Source: Serinus canaria
Taxonomy: Eukaryota; Chordata; Aves; Passeriformes; Fringillidae
Length of the DNA stretch: 64,000 nucleotides
NCBI RefSeq assembly: GCF_022539315.1
Contig: NC_066314.1
Span: forward strand, 51,831,180 to 51,895,179
Reading direction: 5' to 3'
The notes under the pieces were generated by a model. It saw nothing but the letters and a program-made list of their open reading frames with translations, was not told the DNA's origin and made no database searches. Shown here in pieces: positions 37,921-51,339 of this stretch (position 1 is the stretch's first letter; every line of letters begins with the position of its first letter). Both the position numbers and the translations under genes were made by a program.

Positions 37921-40900
37921 ATGGGAAGATGGACGTGGCAGTGTATCTGTGTCATGTTTATTCTGTGTACTTGAAAGCAGACAACAGACATTTTCGTCAA
38001 CATGCACCCTTGAAATGCACTGCCTTTTGTGAGTTCGGAGGATGGATCTTGCAGAGAATGTGCAGATGGCAGGATTTTTGCAGGACACAAGGAAGGGAAG
38101 TGCAGTGCTGTTTTCCCAGCTCGGTTTTGACAGGAGTGTGTTGGCTGTTACCTGTCCTTGCCGGCCGTGCTGGGCCCCCCTCGCCGGACAGGGGGTGGCG
38201 CCTGCCTGCAAGGCTGGATGCCGGCACAAGAGGGCGGCTGGAGGGAAACACCCCAAAGCAAGAGTGGAGCCCTGCCAAGGACTCGTGTAAGGGGAGCAGA
38301 TAGTGATTGATGGACTGCAGTGCCTTTTGATGAAACATCCCTTTAAGTGCAGGATCTTAGAAGGCATAATGGTATTTCACTATTGTAATCACTTTGTTCT
38401 TAAGGGTTTTTTTAGGTTCAAATACTGTGTGCAGGTTCAGAAGCAGCACATGTACTTATAGGCACTGCTGTGAGTTCTTGTGAGTCTGAACTTACAGCTT
38501 CTTGTTTGCCCCTCCTTTCTTCAGTGGAACAGTTCCAGATTGACATTTCAGTGGTCTGAGACATACTTGCTGAGTTTAAAACAAAAATCATTTCACCTAG
38601 AAATGTGAATTACCCTCCAGTGACTGAAAGAAAAATTGGTCTCAAATCTTCTGCAGAAGTCTATGTTCTTTGCAGAAATTTCTGTCTATAAATACTTCAG
38701 CTTATTTGATGTGGAATGTAAGGGAACAAATAAACATTTTTTAAAAATTCGCATTTAAAAATAAGCATTTCACAAACACAGTTCTTCTTACAGCTTCTAC
38801 TTACGGTTACCATTAAGGGACAAATTTATGTTTTTTACAAGCAGAAATCCTAAGTACCATGGAGGTGCTGTCATATGCATGGGATGTATGCCTTACAACC
38901 TCTGATCATCAGTGTTTATGCATTAGCAGTCAAGACTGCAAGAAGAGCTGTCAATTCTGGTTTCCTGTTACGTTTTGCTGTATGAAGTCAAGGTGGTTTC
39001 CTTACCACCTAAAAAAGAAAGGAAAAATGTAAGATGTCTCCCAGTTCTTTGAACCAGGATTTTTTCCCAGTTCAAGTCTGTCTTTTTTTCTGCAAATAGG
39101 GTTGTCCACCAACTTTTTTTTATTCTGCATTAAAAAAAAAAAATTATAAGAGGTGTTAGGTAGAGAAGGCCAGTATTAAATTTCATGTGCTGAAATACAG
39201 GTGGACCTGCAGGAGCATTTTGGCAACTCCAAAGAACCAGTGTGATTATTGAACCATCTCTGCTTCCATGGAGGATTACTGAGAATTCTGACATACCTCT
39301 TGATGATGCACTTCCTCCCCAAAAGACTGAAAAAAGCCTTGGTGAATGAGGGTTAGGGCCTTTTTTCCTTGGGATACCACAGTTACGAGATCTGGTCTAC
39401 ATCTACCCTTGGAACTGCTGCATGCTTCTGTCCAACCACAGGCACTCAGCTGTTCCCTGCCTTAGTTCAGCTGAGTCACTCATCTGTGCTCTGCAGCTGA
39501 AGGTTTTTTGGCTTGCACAGGGTGTCTGCACTAAGTTTGCACTTCAGGGTTTGGTTGTCTTTAGGCAACTCTCAGAAAGCCCTGGGACTGAACCCCAAGC
39601 TGAGGGTGCTGTTTGTGGGGTACGGTGCCAGATGGAAGGAGCAGCAGTCACTGCTGAGGTGCAGCTGATGGCCTCCCTTGACTTGGTTGCACTTTGTGTT
39701 CCCCAGGTGCCTAACTTCCTTAATTCAGCCTCTCCCAAGGGAAACCTGACCCCAGCCAGGTAAGCTGCTGTGATGTATTTGCACCATACTGCACACCTCA
39801 GGGCTTGGGAGCCTGGTGTCACATTTGTCACTATCCTAAGTCATCTGGGATTTCTCTTCCCTCTGCTCTTTGCTCTGCCTGCTTTAAATGTAGCTCTGCA
39901 CACACCACTTCCTCCTACGCTGGTGGTCCCAGACTGGTGTTCTGGCCCAGGAGGAAGAAGTGATCTCTGACACATCTCTGGCACAGGCACCCCCACTCTC
40001 CTCCACTCTCTTTGTTCCTCTCAAACATAAACACACTTAACTGGCCTCTTCTCCCTCCACCACCCCAGTCTTCAAAGTGATCAGACAGAGCAATATCCCT
40101 CCTGCAGCGTGTGCCAGCACGCTCCCTGCTTGCAGGAAAGCTTCAGTGAAGCAGCAGGCCCTGCCTGTACCTGGCATTCGCTTTGTTCTCTTGAGCCCTG
40201 TCCTAGCCCAAATGGTTTTGATCACCACAAATTTGTTTTAGATTTGGTTTTGTGTCTGGAAAGGTGGCAGTGGGAGGTGTACAGTGTAAAAGCAGGAGCT
40301 CTGCAATCCCCAGACAGAGATATTGGGTACAGGTACTTTGTCATCTGCACCATGGAAGGAAGAAAAGGATAACTTCCTGCCACTCACAAGCACCAATAGT
40401 TATGTAATTTCTGGTGGGGTTTTTGTTTGCAGTATGGAGCAGGAGGGTGGGGGGGTCATGCTGAGCGATGTGTGAGGTGGGATGCAGGAGCCCCTGAGGT
40501 GGGAGAGCAGAGGGCACAGAAATTCCTCTGATCTCCCATGGAATATGTGCAGCTTGGTCTCCTCAGGCAACCAACCATTCTCTGCCTGAGGAGCTGCTGC
40601 TGGCTTTCATAGTGCTCTGCACATCCCCATCTTGGTGCACCCTTGTTGCCAAACTCCAGGAGACTACTTTGGATCATGTTATATATATAAATTCAGAAAC
40701 CAAAATAATCACTAGTCTTAATTGCAGAGATTATGACTAGGAAAGGGAAATTGAATCATCTGCCAGCACTTAATTTAATATTTACTAGCTTAGCAAAAGA
40801 CACGCAGGGACTAGGCTGCCTTCACATGCTGAGGTGTTTGAGTCAGCCTTGTATTGGAGCCTATTCCAAGAAACCACCTGGTTACTCAGCTCTTAAGAAT

Positions 40901-43900
40901 TGTAACCTGTTTGTGCTTTTAATCTTAAAAACAAACAAACCAAAACACTGGTTGTTTTATTTTTGACTAATTCTTGTTATTGTGGTGGATTAAATTTGTG
41001 TAATTCACAGACAAGTTATCAACCTTTAAAACCACATGTAGGCTGATGAGTTCCTCCACTGTTTCCCTGCCAAATGTTTAACCACTTCTTGGATGAGGAC
41101 TGAAAAGGTATAATTGTAAATTATTCTTTCCTTCGAAGGTATTTATACTGTAGCTGTTGCTAAAAGGATTTTCTCCACCTTTCACTGGAGCATTTTAGTC
41201 AGGCAGATACACAAAGAGCACTTTCTCCTCCATTTTGAGTATTGAATATCTGTGTATTTTGCATCTACCCAGAAAGGTATTTGTCCATCCTCTGACACAA
41301 GCTGTGCATGTCTGCAGGGCCAGGAGCCTTTTCATGGTGGAAGAACTGAGCCCTGCAGAGGAGGAGGAAACTCTCCATCCAGGGAACCCTCTTTGCCCAG
41401 CACAAGCTGTGCTGGCAGGAGGGTGCCTGTGGGTGCAGGCAGTGCTGGGTGCTCTCCTACCACAGCAGCCCCAGTGGTCCCCTCCACGGCACAGGATCTC
41501 TCTCCAGGGAAGCCATCTCAGGGGGACTGCAGTGCCCATGGGGCAGCTGTCAGCCCTCAGAGGGGTGAGCAGGGAGGGAGCACCGTGCTTGCAAACATGG
41601 TGTGTCAGGAGCTAAGCACTGCTCTTGCCCCCACCTCAGTCCCAGGGCTGTGGGGTGACCTAGCCTTCACAAATCCCATTAGGAAGTCCAGGAGATGTGC
41701 AGACTGCTGGCTGCTCTTCTGCCAGACCCCATGAGCTCTTCTATTAATGGTCAGTGGATGAGGCAGAAGTTTTATCTTGATAGAGAAACAAAAAGCCCTG
41801 CTTGTGCCAATATTCCTTTCCTTGTCTCTCAAGCAGAAATTCCAACAATTTGTTGATTATCAATAGCAGCCAAGAGCACCATTGCAGTCTCCTTTCCCCC
41901 TGCTTCTGTGGCAGAAAGTGAATTCTCCATCACAGAGTGGTCCTGGAAAGAAAAGTTCAGCTTAAGGCTCAGACATTCAAGTCCATCATGGACTTTTCCA
42001 GCTTGTACCAAGTCACTCCATCTTCCCATGTCTTGGTGCTGTATTTGCAAATGGGAATAAAAATCACTTCCTTTAATCTCGCTTTCTATTGGTCTTTCCT
42101 ATTTAAATACAAGTCTGTGATTCAGAAACCATATCCTTCTGCACCTGTGAGTGCTGCTGATCACAGTGTACCTCTCTGTGGAGCATGGCCTCAGCTGTCG
42201 CATGCTCAGAGTCTGCTGTCTTCTCCTGAGGCTTCAGTGCTGCAGGAGGGATTGGTTCATTCTTCTCACAATCTAAAGTGCAAGTAGGAGAGAAAGTAAG
42301 CTGTTCTGAGTTTCAAGGCACGGCAAAAATTAGAATAACTTTCCTAGTCTTCTGGCTAGAACACAGAGCCACTGAGCCAGACCCTCGTCTTGAATTCAGT
42401 GTTAGTGAGTGACTAAATTCCTCTGTGCTTATGTGAAATGCTGAATGTGCCACTTTGCTATCTTTGTCTGCTAAGGGACAGAAGCTGAGAGAGCATTGGG
42501 TTGCTCTCTCAGGGTGGACCAAGGAAAGGGGAGGTGTTAGATGGATGCTTTCAGTCAGGAAACATTCAGCAATGGATGTCAGCACATGGGGTTCCATTTT
42601 CTTTTACTTCACAGTCCTACCTGAAGAACCTCAAAAATCTAAAGATCAAATTAAAATGCTGCATGTCAGGGAAGAAAACATTTAAGGGAGGCCTTGGTTT
42701 CAAACAAAACCTTTATGGATCAACCAGAAATTACTCTGTTCTTCAGCTACCTGTGCTTGCCATAGGAACTAGCCCTTAGTGTTGTGCCATAAGAAGTGAA
42801 GAGCCCTGAGTCAGTGCCAGAGTCCATTTCCCCAGCATGCAGGGCCTCTCATGACAGCTCTGCCTTTGCCACCTGCATCTACCACCCTCCCCAGCCTCCA
42901 TGGCACCACCAGGGATGAAAGGTGGTGGTGGTTTGTGTTCAAAACACAAGGTGGGTTGAAAACAAACCTTTCACAGTGCCTGGTGGACCCATCACACCCC
43001 CTCCCATCTTTGGTGACTCAGCCAAAGAATTTTAATCTCTGTGGTCTGTCTGCAGGTGTAAAATATAATACCAGTGGAGTTGGGCTTTTTTATCCTGAAG
43101 CCACGAAACTGTTGTCAGAAGAAATTGATACACATGAATGAGGGGAACAAAGTGCTGCTGGGGAGGACTCAAGACGGCACTTCAAATGGAAATTTCCCTG
43201 TTTGAAGTGGATACATCCTTCATCCCTACACCTTTCATTTCTGTCACGCTGTGGGAATGAGGGCTCGGAGGGTCTGTTCATGGGAGGGACGGCTCCTGCC
43301 CTGGCTCTTGTCCGCAGGAGGTTCCCGTCTCCTGGCTGTGGGTGTCCTCACTGTTCATGGGAGCCCTGGGGAAATGTTTTTTTTGGGTGAAGGGGCTCCT
43401 GCAGCCCAGCTTGGGAAGCACCTCAGCCACTGCCCTGCTGCGCCAGGGCTGCAAGCTGGGAGCTCTCCACACCAGCTCTGGGCATGGGGGTCTGTCCATG
43501 TAAACACTGAGCCTATCCCAGGCACTTCAGATCAAATCACAGGGTCTTCCCCTTCCTTCAAAGACATCTGAAGCCTAAAGGAAGTAGATCAAACATGTAA
43601 ATTTTAACTGAGATTAATTATATATTTGCAACTGGAGGGAGAAGGGAAAAAAAAGCCATTAAGGTTTGACTGCATTAACTATGCCTGTGGGGGTGTTTCT
43701 TTGTCTCTGCATGTGATGATACTCCATGAGATACCAGGTCTGGTTCCACCAGATCTCTGGAAAAGCCTTAGAGGCTTCAGGAGACTCTGCAATTGTGTTT
43801 CAGCAGGAGGCAGACAAGGAGAAGGGAAGTGTCAGCACCGCCTCCTCAGAGCACTGGAGGAGCCTTTGTTGAGTGGCTGGAGGCTACTTCTCAGCTCCCC

Positions 43901-45834
43901 GATTTCAAACAAATCTAATTATCAGGTGGATAGGGTTCAGAACACCGAGGGAGCTGCCAGATCTTTCATGAGGAGGTTAGTTTGTCCCACTGAATTTAGG
44001 ATTAAAAAAATTCAGGAAAGAGGGATATAATTTAGCCATGTAAGTGTTGTCTTACGTCCATAATGAACCAGGTGAAATATACTCCTAGTTCTATCTGGCA
44101 GCCTGGTTTATACCCCCTTTTCCTTTGGAGCATTGTGTTGTAATATTTTTATCTAAAACCTGGCTAAATGAAGAGGCACTGGAAATTTCACTATAAAACC
44201 TATTTTCCAAAGAACTCCATCCCAATGAGTCTCATTAAAAATTAGCATGTGATCTTCCACAAATCTCAACAGCTCTTCAAGCTTTTTGAACATTTTTTCT
44301 CTGTCTTACAAACCGCCTTTTCTTAAACCTCTCCAAGAAAATTTTAAGTAAGTCTAATGAATTTTCATTCACACATTTCATGGTGTGGAAGCCCGAAGCC
44401 TTCAGATCTGCCAAGTCACTTTCCTAATTGTTGTAGTGAAGTCACTGTCAAAATTTGAGCATACACTTGTGAACTTTGTTCTCAGTATTAAAAGTTAGGG
44501 CTAGCTGAAGGAAGGGAATACTTGCAGAAAACAAAAATAAACCCCAAACTGCCTCTGTTTTGTGGGCATGGCTGAATACAAATATATTTTTTACATTATT
44601 TCCTATTATATTCTTCTAAACTGAAAATGCCCACATTTACAGATTGACGAAATAAAATTTTTCTTTTCTGTAAAACTTCAGGTATAAAGTAAAACACACC
44701 ATCCTGATGATTCCTGGACAGGGGTTGCTGCTGCCATTGTCACACCTGAGTCACAGGTTATACCAGATGATATCTGCCCGTGCTCCAGGCCCCTGCTCTC
44801 CTGGTGCCTGCTCCTGTAGGTGCTCTATGGTGTTTGCCCCACAGGTGTCTGTGCCTACACCTGCATGCCAGGCTTCATCGCTACACTCTTTTTCTCTTGC
44901 AATCAAGAACTGTGTGGGAAACTCACCAGTGGCTTTCTCAGGGGTGCTCTTCTTACCCCCTGCTTCAGCCTTTGAAAGTCTGGCCAGACACCCCACTAGA
45001 CTTTGTTCTTGGGAAAAAAATAATCCTGAGGCTGTAAAAGTGCTCCTTAAGACAGTGACCTCAGTGAAATTCCAGTAAAGTTTGAAGAAACTAACCAATG
45101 CTCAAAGAGTTTTGTCAAAAGTAAATTTTAAAATGTTTAAATGCAACATGGTTTTCAATCACAGAGCCAACTAATTTCATTCACCTGTGAAGGCACTGAC
45201 CACTTGTACTACAGAGCAATTCAGCTGTTTCATGGTCGTGGCATTGCTGCTGTTCTGTCTTTTCAAAGCAAACTCCCCCAACGCATGCATCTCCAACTCA
45301 GGACCCTCATGAAACTTGCTTTTAGTAAAAATTGAACCAGCTGGTAACTGAATGAGCTTCTCAGGATAATATAAACACCACTTAATAACCTTATACTTTA
45401 TGGGCTTGTTAATGTAAATGGAAATTTTAAAGCTTTCATGGTGCTGCAAAATGCAAAGCTATGGAGCACACTACACATAAACAGAGGCAAATTCTTTGTG
45501 TTTATACTGCTTGTCATGCTGACAGCTTTGATCTGTCCTAACAGGGCCCTCAGGATCTGCACCACCGCTTGCAATGGGGCATTGCCCTTCTGTGAACCAG
45601 GGCTGCAGCATCACCCAGGTGTGTTGGGGGCAAATTGCTGGGTTGGGGGGCTGAGAGAGGAAACAGTGGAACAGGGCAGGGCTTTTCATAGGTTTTTGCC
45701 TGGCTTCAGCAGTGGTCTGCGTTAGTCAGCAGTGGAATGCTCATGGCAAGGAGGATGCCAGCAGCATCGTCATGACAGCCTGGTAGAGAGATTCATTTGT
45801 CCCTGCCACCCTCACTGCAACTGTAATATAAGGG

Positions 45835-45979
45835 ACTAGACTAGACTAGACTAGACTAGACTAGACTAGACTAGACTAGACTAGACTAGACTAGACTAGA
45901 ATAGAATAGAATAGAATAGAATAGAATAGAATAGAATAGAATAGAATAGAATAGAATAGAATAGAATAGAATAGAATAG
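45835..45979. repeat. Compound pentanucleotide microsatellite (ACTAG)n(AATAG)n
   Basis: About 13 pure copies of ACTAG (45835-45900) pass without a break into about 16 pure copies of AATAG (to 45979). Phase is kept across the junction, so a single C-to-A change in the unit has spread through one half. Confidence 0.98.
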
Positions 45980-47291
45980 CTGCAGCTGCCAGCTCTGCAA
46001 TACCAGAGCTTGGTAACTTGCAAGGGCAGGTTTATCTACAAGCACAGGAGCCCTGGGTACTTACACTCACACAGGGAAAAAGAAACCCATGCAACCAGCT
46101 CCTGGTAAAGCATTACAGGGGCAGTCTGGTGATGTTTTCCCGGGGGCAGAATCTACTGGTGTTCCCAGCACAGAGGCCAGAGGTGGGCCATGCTGTTGTT
46201 GAAACAGAGGCAAAGCCCAGGGCTGAAGTAATCTGGGTTTACCACTTGGCTCTTGATAGCAGATGGGCTGAGCACTGTAATCTTCCCTCACTCCCCAGAT
46301 AGAGTACAGCCTGCTCACAACTGCTCAGCACTTTGATAAAAAATACACTTGCTGGTATTTTGCAATGATGAACAAGAAAAGATGAACAGGAAGTGATGGT
46401 AGGTAAATAATGTGGTGTGTCTGAGGCACAGGAAAATATATTTAGTTGGGGGGGTGGTTTGGATTTTTTCCCACCGAATTAATCCTCCCAAAAGATGTCA
46501 TATCTGATTTGTTCCTGTTTCCCTTGTTTCAGCCATGCAGCTGATATGGTATCAATCAGTGTGCTGCACCTCAAAACACTTTCTTGTCTCCCTCCCCTCT
46601 TCCATGCTTACTCATTTTCCCATGCAAAAACACCACAACACACACTTCTGCATTTGTACCTCTGGCCTATTTAATTTCCACATTTTACAGTTTATTATCC
46701 GTTTCACTGGTGAAGCCCCAGTGTGCTTTCATGCCTCTGGGTGTGGGGATGTGATGAACACGTCACCTCTGCATGAGTGATGCCTTGGGATAAGCTGTGT
46801 GCAGCTGAGCCTGGAACTTCTTAGGGCTTTTTGCATTTAAAAAGTTATATCAAGAGAGCAGCCTCACATAGTAAAATGCTGCAGTAAAGTGCCTACATGA
46901 AAAGATGTGAAAATTCTGTTTATCTGTAACTACTTGTTCTCTTCATGATCTCAGTGCAGATGGAAGAGACTGGTTAGGATTTGATGCTGACATCTTTTAG
47001 CCCTGGAACACAAAAATCTGCTATGTTTGCCCAGAACCACACCACATCAAAACAAAATCATGGGGACAAGCAAACTGCTTTGTGAGCAGCACAGTAAATG
47101 CAGCTTGGCTCGGCTTTGTGCTATATAAGCTCCAAGGCTTCACTGCCCGCTACCTTCCCCACATTTTCAACATTTCAGCCTCCCAGAGACCATTTGTGCA
47201 GCTTTCCCCTCCCCAAAAAACCCCTTCAAAATACCTTTTTTTTTAACCAGCTCCAGTAGAACAAGGCAAGAGGTGACACAAAGCACATGTG

Positions 47292-47363
47292 TGGTCAGCT
47301 AGCCCATGGGCACCTGCCAGCTGTGTGCTCACAGCTGGCAGGTGCCCATGGGCTAGCTGACCA
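47292..47363. repeat. Perfect 34-bp inverted repeat with 4-base loop
   Basis: The left arm, 47292-47325, begins TGGTCAGCTAGCCCATGGGC; the right arm, 47330-47363, is its exact reverse complement; the loop is TGCT. Pairing continues a few bases outward (catgtg against cacatg) with one bulged base. The sequence would form a cruciform in DNA or a strong hairpin in RNA. No TIR element or family was recognised. Confidence 0.97.
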
Positions 47364-49205
47364 TCACATGGGGCAGTGTTAGCTTTCCTCTCTTTAAGGA
47401 CTCTGCATTGGTACATTTTTCTGCTCTGGTGCCATCAGTGCTCATGGACCATGTAGGAATTTCATGTCTTTGACACCTCTATCTCCAGTCATATCAGAAG
47501 TGAGCTGAGAGGTCTCCAAAATTTTCAAGGGTGTCTTTACTCCTCTAACTTGTTCTCTCAGCAAAGGCAACTTGAAGAACTTTTCCACTGCTCTGTTAGT
47601 GGATATAGTCACAATGAGGCAGAAAAGAATTGCGTTAGAATCATGTAGGAAATACGTGAGTGAGAATTCACAGTGGATTTTTACTTATGAGCAGCACACC
47701 TTCAAGTGATGCTGAATGGGGGTTACCAGTGAGAAGCACCTGCTGAATTTGTATTTGCTTAGACTGTTTTGGAGAGGCTTACTAAGACCTTACTCAGCTA
47801 TTGCACTTACTTTAGCTTACTTCAGCAGGACTCTCCTGTTGGTACCTCTTCAGAGTCTCTCTTCAAAATATTTTGGATCTTGTTTTGCCTCCTGCCTAAG
47901 TATGCTGGAGACAAATGTTTTCAAAGATACTCTTTTGTGTGTGTGTACATTCCCTGCTCATTTATTCCAGCAAGATAAATTGGCCCTGATTGCTTTACTG
48001 TCTGAACATGACTTTTCTATAGTGCCTTCTGGTTTTCTTTGGCCACATTATTGACACTGGGTAATATAACATGAAAGGATTGTGGATGGGCTTTTACAAA
48101 GAAATCAGCTAAATAGCTATTAGAGGATTAAAAGCAATGCCATGGCCGGGATAACACATCTTTAAAATACTGATAGTATCAAGAAGCAAATGGATTTGTA
48201 ATTTAATGGCAGCAGAGGGATGGCTTCAGACATCTGTTTTTTCCAGATTTGATAGAAAGATTAAAGTGGCTGCTTTTGGTGTGCAAGGGTTGGATAAAGC
48301 TGTAGCATGGTTGCCTACAGATAGCAGTATTCACCTTTCTTGTAAATAGTAATTGTCCCACGTGGAGAGAATTCTTCTGGTCAACATTTTTATTAGCTTT
48401 AATTTTCATGGTGACAAATTGGATCGTTGTCTGCTTTAAAGTCTGATAATGACACACTTTAGGATCTTTGAAAAAACCCTTTGTCTAGACAGAAACAGCT
48501 TAATAAAGCTTTTGAAATGTGGCATTCACTTTAAACCATCGCTGATGTCTGGACAAAAGCACCAATATTTAGGAAATCTTGTTTTTTACTTGCTTGTGCT
48601 AAAATTGCACAAGAGGTTTGAGAAACAGGAACTGTGAGAAATAAAAATGTACAACTTTCCTCAAGAGAGGGGTTCAATCTGTGACAGATTTTTCCCACAG
48701 AAAGAATTTCCTTTTCATCCAGAAATTAATTTTATTTTATAAATGTAAATTAAAGTACATGTGCATTCTGGTTTTTTGCATCTTTAGCATTGAGGTTGGA
48801 TTGGGAGGTATTTTAAGGACATCTCCACAGCTGTTAAAGATATCTAGTCTAAAAAAAAAGTATCTAGACAGCCTAAAGCAGTGGTGGCCAGGCACAGGCT
48901 CAGGGTGAGATAATTTCCACTCCATTAAATGGGAACACTGAGGAACATTCCACCTGAGAGATGAAAAGGGGCAGAGTCACAGCCTAGTCACCTTCTCCAG
49001 CCAACTGTTCATGAGAAGGTGGCACAGTGTACCATCTCTGAGGTTTGAGAATCAGAGGACTGAGGATATTTATCTGTCATGGTCAGGCCACTGTGATAGC
49101 AATCTGACCTAGAAATTCATCTGTGGCCTTATTTGATGTGTCCTGCCCAGGAAGTAATGGTCACTCTGGCAATTTTTATTTTTAATGGTTTGGTTTGATT
49201 TAGTT

Positions 49206-49241
49206 ATTTATTGTCATTATATCATTTATTGTCATTATATC
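49206..49241. repeat. Perfect 18-bp tandem duplication
   Basis: The unit ATTTATTGTCATTATATC occurs twice in a row in the gene-poor interval, about 2 kb beyond the 3' end of ASCL4. Confidence 0.9.
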
Positions 49242-51339
49242 TGAAGATGCTTTTCATCTCCAGAGTGCTTTCCAAAGAAGTATGTTTCATAGAATTTGCC
49301 TCGGGTACTCTTAGGGAGCATATGTTTTTTATAGATAATGAAGTTCTAGTCTCTGCTTTGAGGGAGAAATTCAGTTCAGGCTTACTCACAGAATTACCAG
49401 CAACAATACCACATTTCCAGAAATCTCAAAACTGAGTCAAAAGACAGAGACAGGTTGAATTTCTTGCCAGAGAAACACAAAGGAAAGAAGAAAAGCCAAG
49501 GAACAATGGAACCCAATCAGACATTTGGACCTCTACCTTGCTGTCCTCTTCTTTCTTGGGTGAAAAACACAAACACTGCACAGCTGGAAATGAGTGCACT
49601 AGCTCTGGATCTGAACTGTCCAGGTAACTAAATCTCAATTTTTGAGTCTGGCAAACAGCCTCTGCAAAAGTAACAGCCCTCAGAGAAACAAAATAATCAT
49701 TAGAAAATGGAGCTGGCTGCCGTGTAAAGAGTAAAGAGCAACACCTGTGACTGCCATGGACACAGGAGCTTGAAGTGTACAAATGTTAAAAATAGTCTTC
49801 TAGAAAGCAGCAGAGTATTTTTGTACTAAAACACAAACCTGCTCCTTAGCTAAATTTTAAAATCTAGATTAAAAAATTAGTTTTATAGATGGACATTAAT
49901 ATTTAATCCCTTTCCATTTTCTCCATTTTTTCCTGAGAAGTTATTACTTCTGTACTCCTGCAACCAGAGCTGTGCAGTTTGTTATCAATTAAAAGTGAAA
50001 AAGACACAGCCAGAATTAATTCTATTTTTTATTTAAAGAAAATTTATGGACACAATTTTAGGTATTTGATCAGTGTTTCCTCTTAATTATACATGAGTGT
50101 TTTTTCAGGTGTTCAGTCAGCATGACATGAAGGAAAGACAAAAAGATACAAAACCATTTCATCAACACAAGGCCAAAAAAGCAAAAGTTTGAAAGGTGTG
50201 TTTAAAGTGGACAGGTAAAAAGTTTACCCTATATTCAGAATGGGATTTAAGCCTTGGAGAAAGGCAGGTTTGAAAACAAATTGGAGAGAAATTGTCATTT
50301 TAAGTAGATGCAATCCAAGTAAAAGGTATTCCATAGATTTTGAAGTATTAATTTTAAAAGCAGTGTCCTTTGAAAAAGTAATACAATATTCTAAACAAAA
50401 GGAGAAATACTTACATTTTCATGCAGATGTAAACCCATATATTCAACGTTTCCCTTTTTGTACACACCAGTGTCTAACCATTACAGGTTCTGTTTCTAAG
50501 CATATCATTTCTGACCTGCCAAAGACACAATCAAGACTGTTTTGTCCATGAACTCAGATTTCAGAAAAGTAGGGAAAAGGCTTTTATTTTTTCAATATAT
50601 TGAGTGAAGCTTTGCTTTTGAAGATGCGGTTTTACAAAACTCTGTATCCCTGTTCCTAGCATTGACTGGAATGAGTGTCCAGCTTTATTTCCCTGCACAT
50701 TATCCTTAGAATAATCACCAAATAGCCAGTGTCCAGTGTATGAGCTGTTTCTTTCACTTTAGAAGATGCTTTAAAAGAAATTAATTTCAAAGTATAGCAT
50801 TGTTTCTATTTGAAAATTTGTTGTTTCATAAATAGAGGTATTTCTGAGAGTTTTCTGAAATATTTAGGGAAAGATATTTATCTAAATCTTACCTCCCCCA
50901 GTCCAGTGCAGTGCAGTGCATCTCAGGTTAGCAGTCAGGAAAAACAGACAGTAAAACTCACTGGACAAAACAGGAGAAAGGGTTGGGGAATTCCCTGAAA
51001 TGGATTTATCTGGTTTTACTGTCTCAAGTAAAAGAAAAAGAAAATAGTACATAATAAAAGTTGAATGAAAAGTAGAATGCAAATGTTGCTCCAGTTTAAC
51101 AGTCCAAAGGAAGCTTAGTAACACAGCTGAAGCAACCTGGGGGATATCTGTTTACAAATCATGTTTAAGTTGTATACAGCAAACATTTAAAGTCCTTTGA
51201 CAAACTGAAAGTACCTTTTTTCTTGCCTTCCCTATCTGTTTTTCCTTTCCCTGATATTAATTTTCACCCAGAAAAATTCCCCAGGGTTTGAAATTGTTTT
51301 TCAGCCAATCTCAAAGCTTTCTGTGTACAGAGAGGAGAC

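Larger units (their letters stand above)
37921..51339. other. Gene-poor 13-kb stretch between RTCB and ASCL4
   Basis: No exon of a known protein family was recognised on either strand. The longer open frames (for example near 41.2-41.7 kb and 43.2-43.6 kb) lie in GC-richer patches, overlap in several frames and show no domain. It contains the pentanucleotide array at 45835-45979 and the inverted repeat at 47292-47363. On the minus strand, AATAAA at 50684-50689 and 50583-50588 may end the ASCL4 transcript. Long non-coding transcripts or ASCL4 enhancers are possible but cannot be seen from one sequence. Confidence 0.6.

Noticed and set aside
41195..41734. Overlapping open frames of 114-160 codons in a GC-richer patch
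   Set aside because: Three frames are open at once, composition is repetitive and no domain or splice structure is visible.
45835..45979. Telomere-like or CRISPR-like array
   Set aside because: The unit is 5 bp with no spacers and is not TTAGGG; it is a simple microsatellite.
47292..47363. MicroRNA precursor
   Set aside because: A fully paired 34-bp stem with a 4-base loop lacks the bulges and loop size of a typical precursor.
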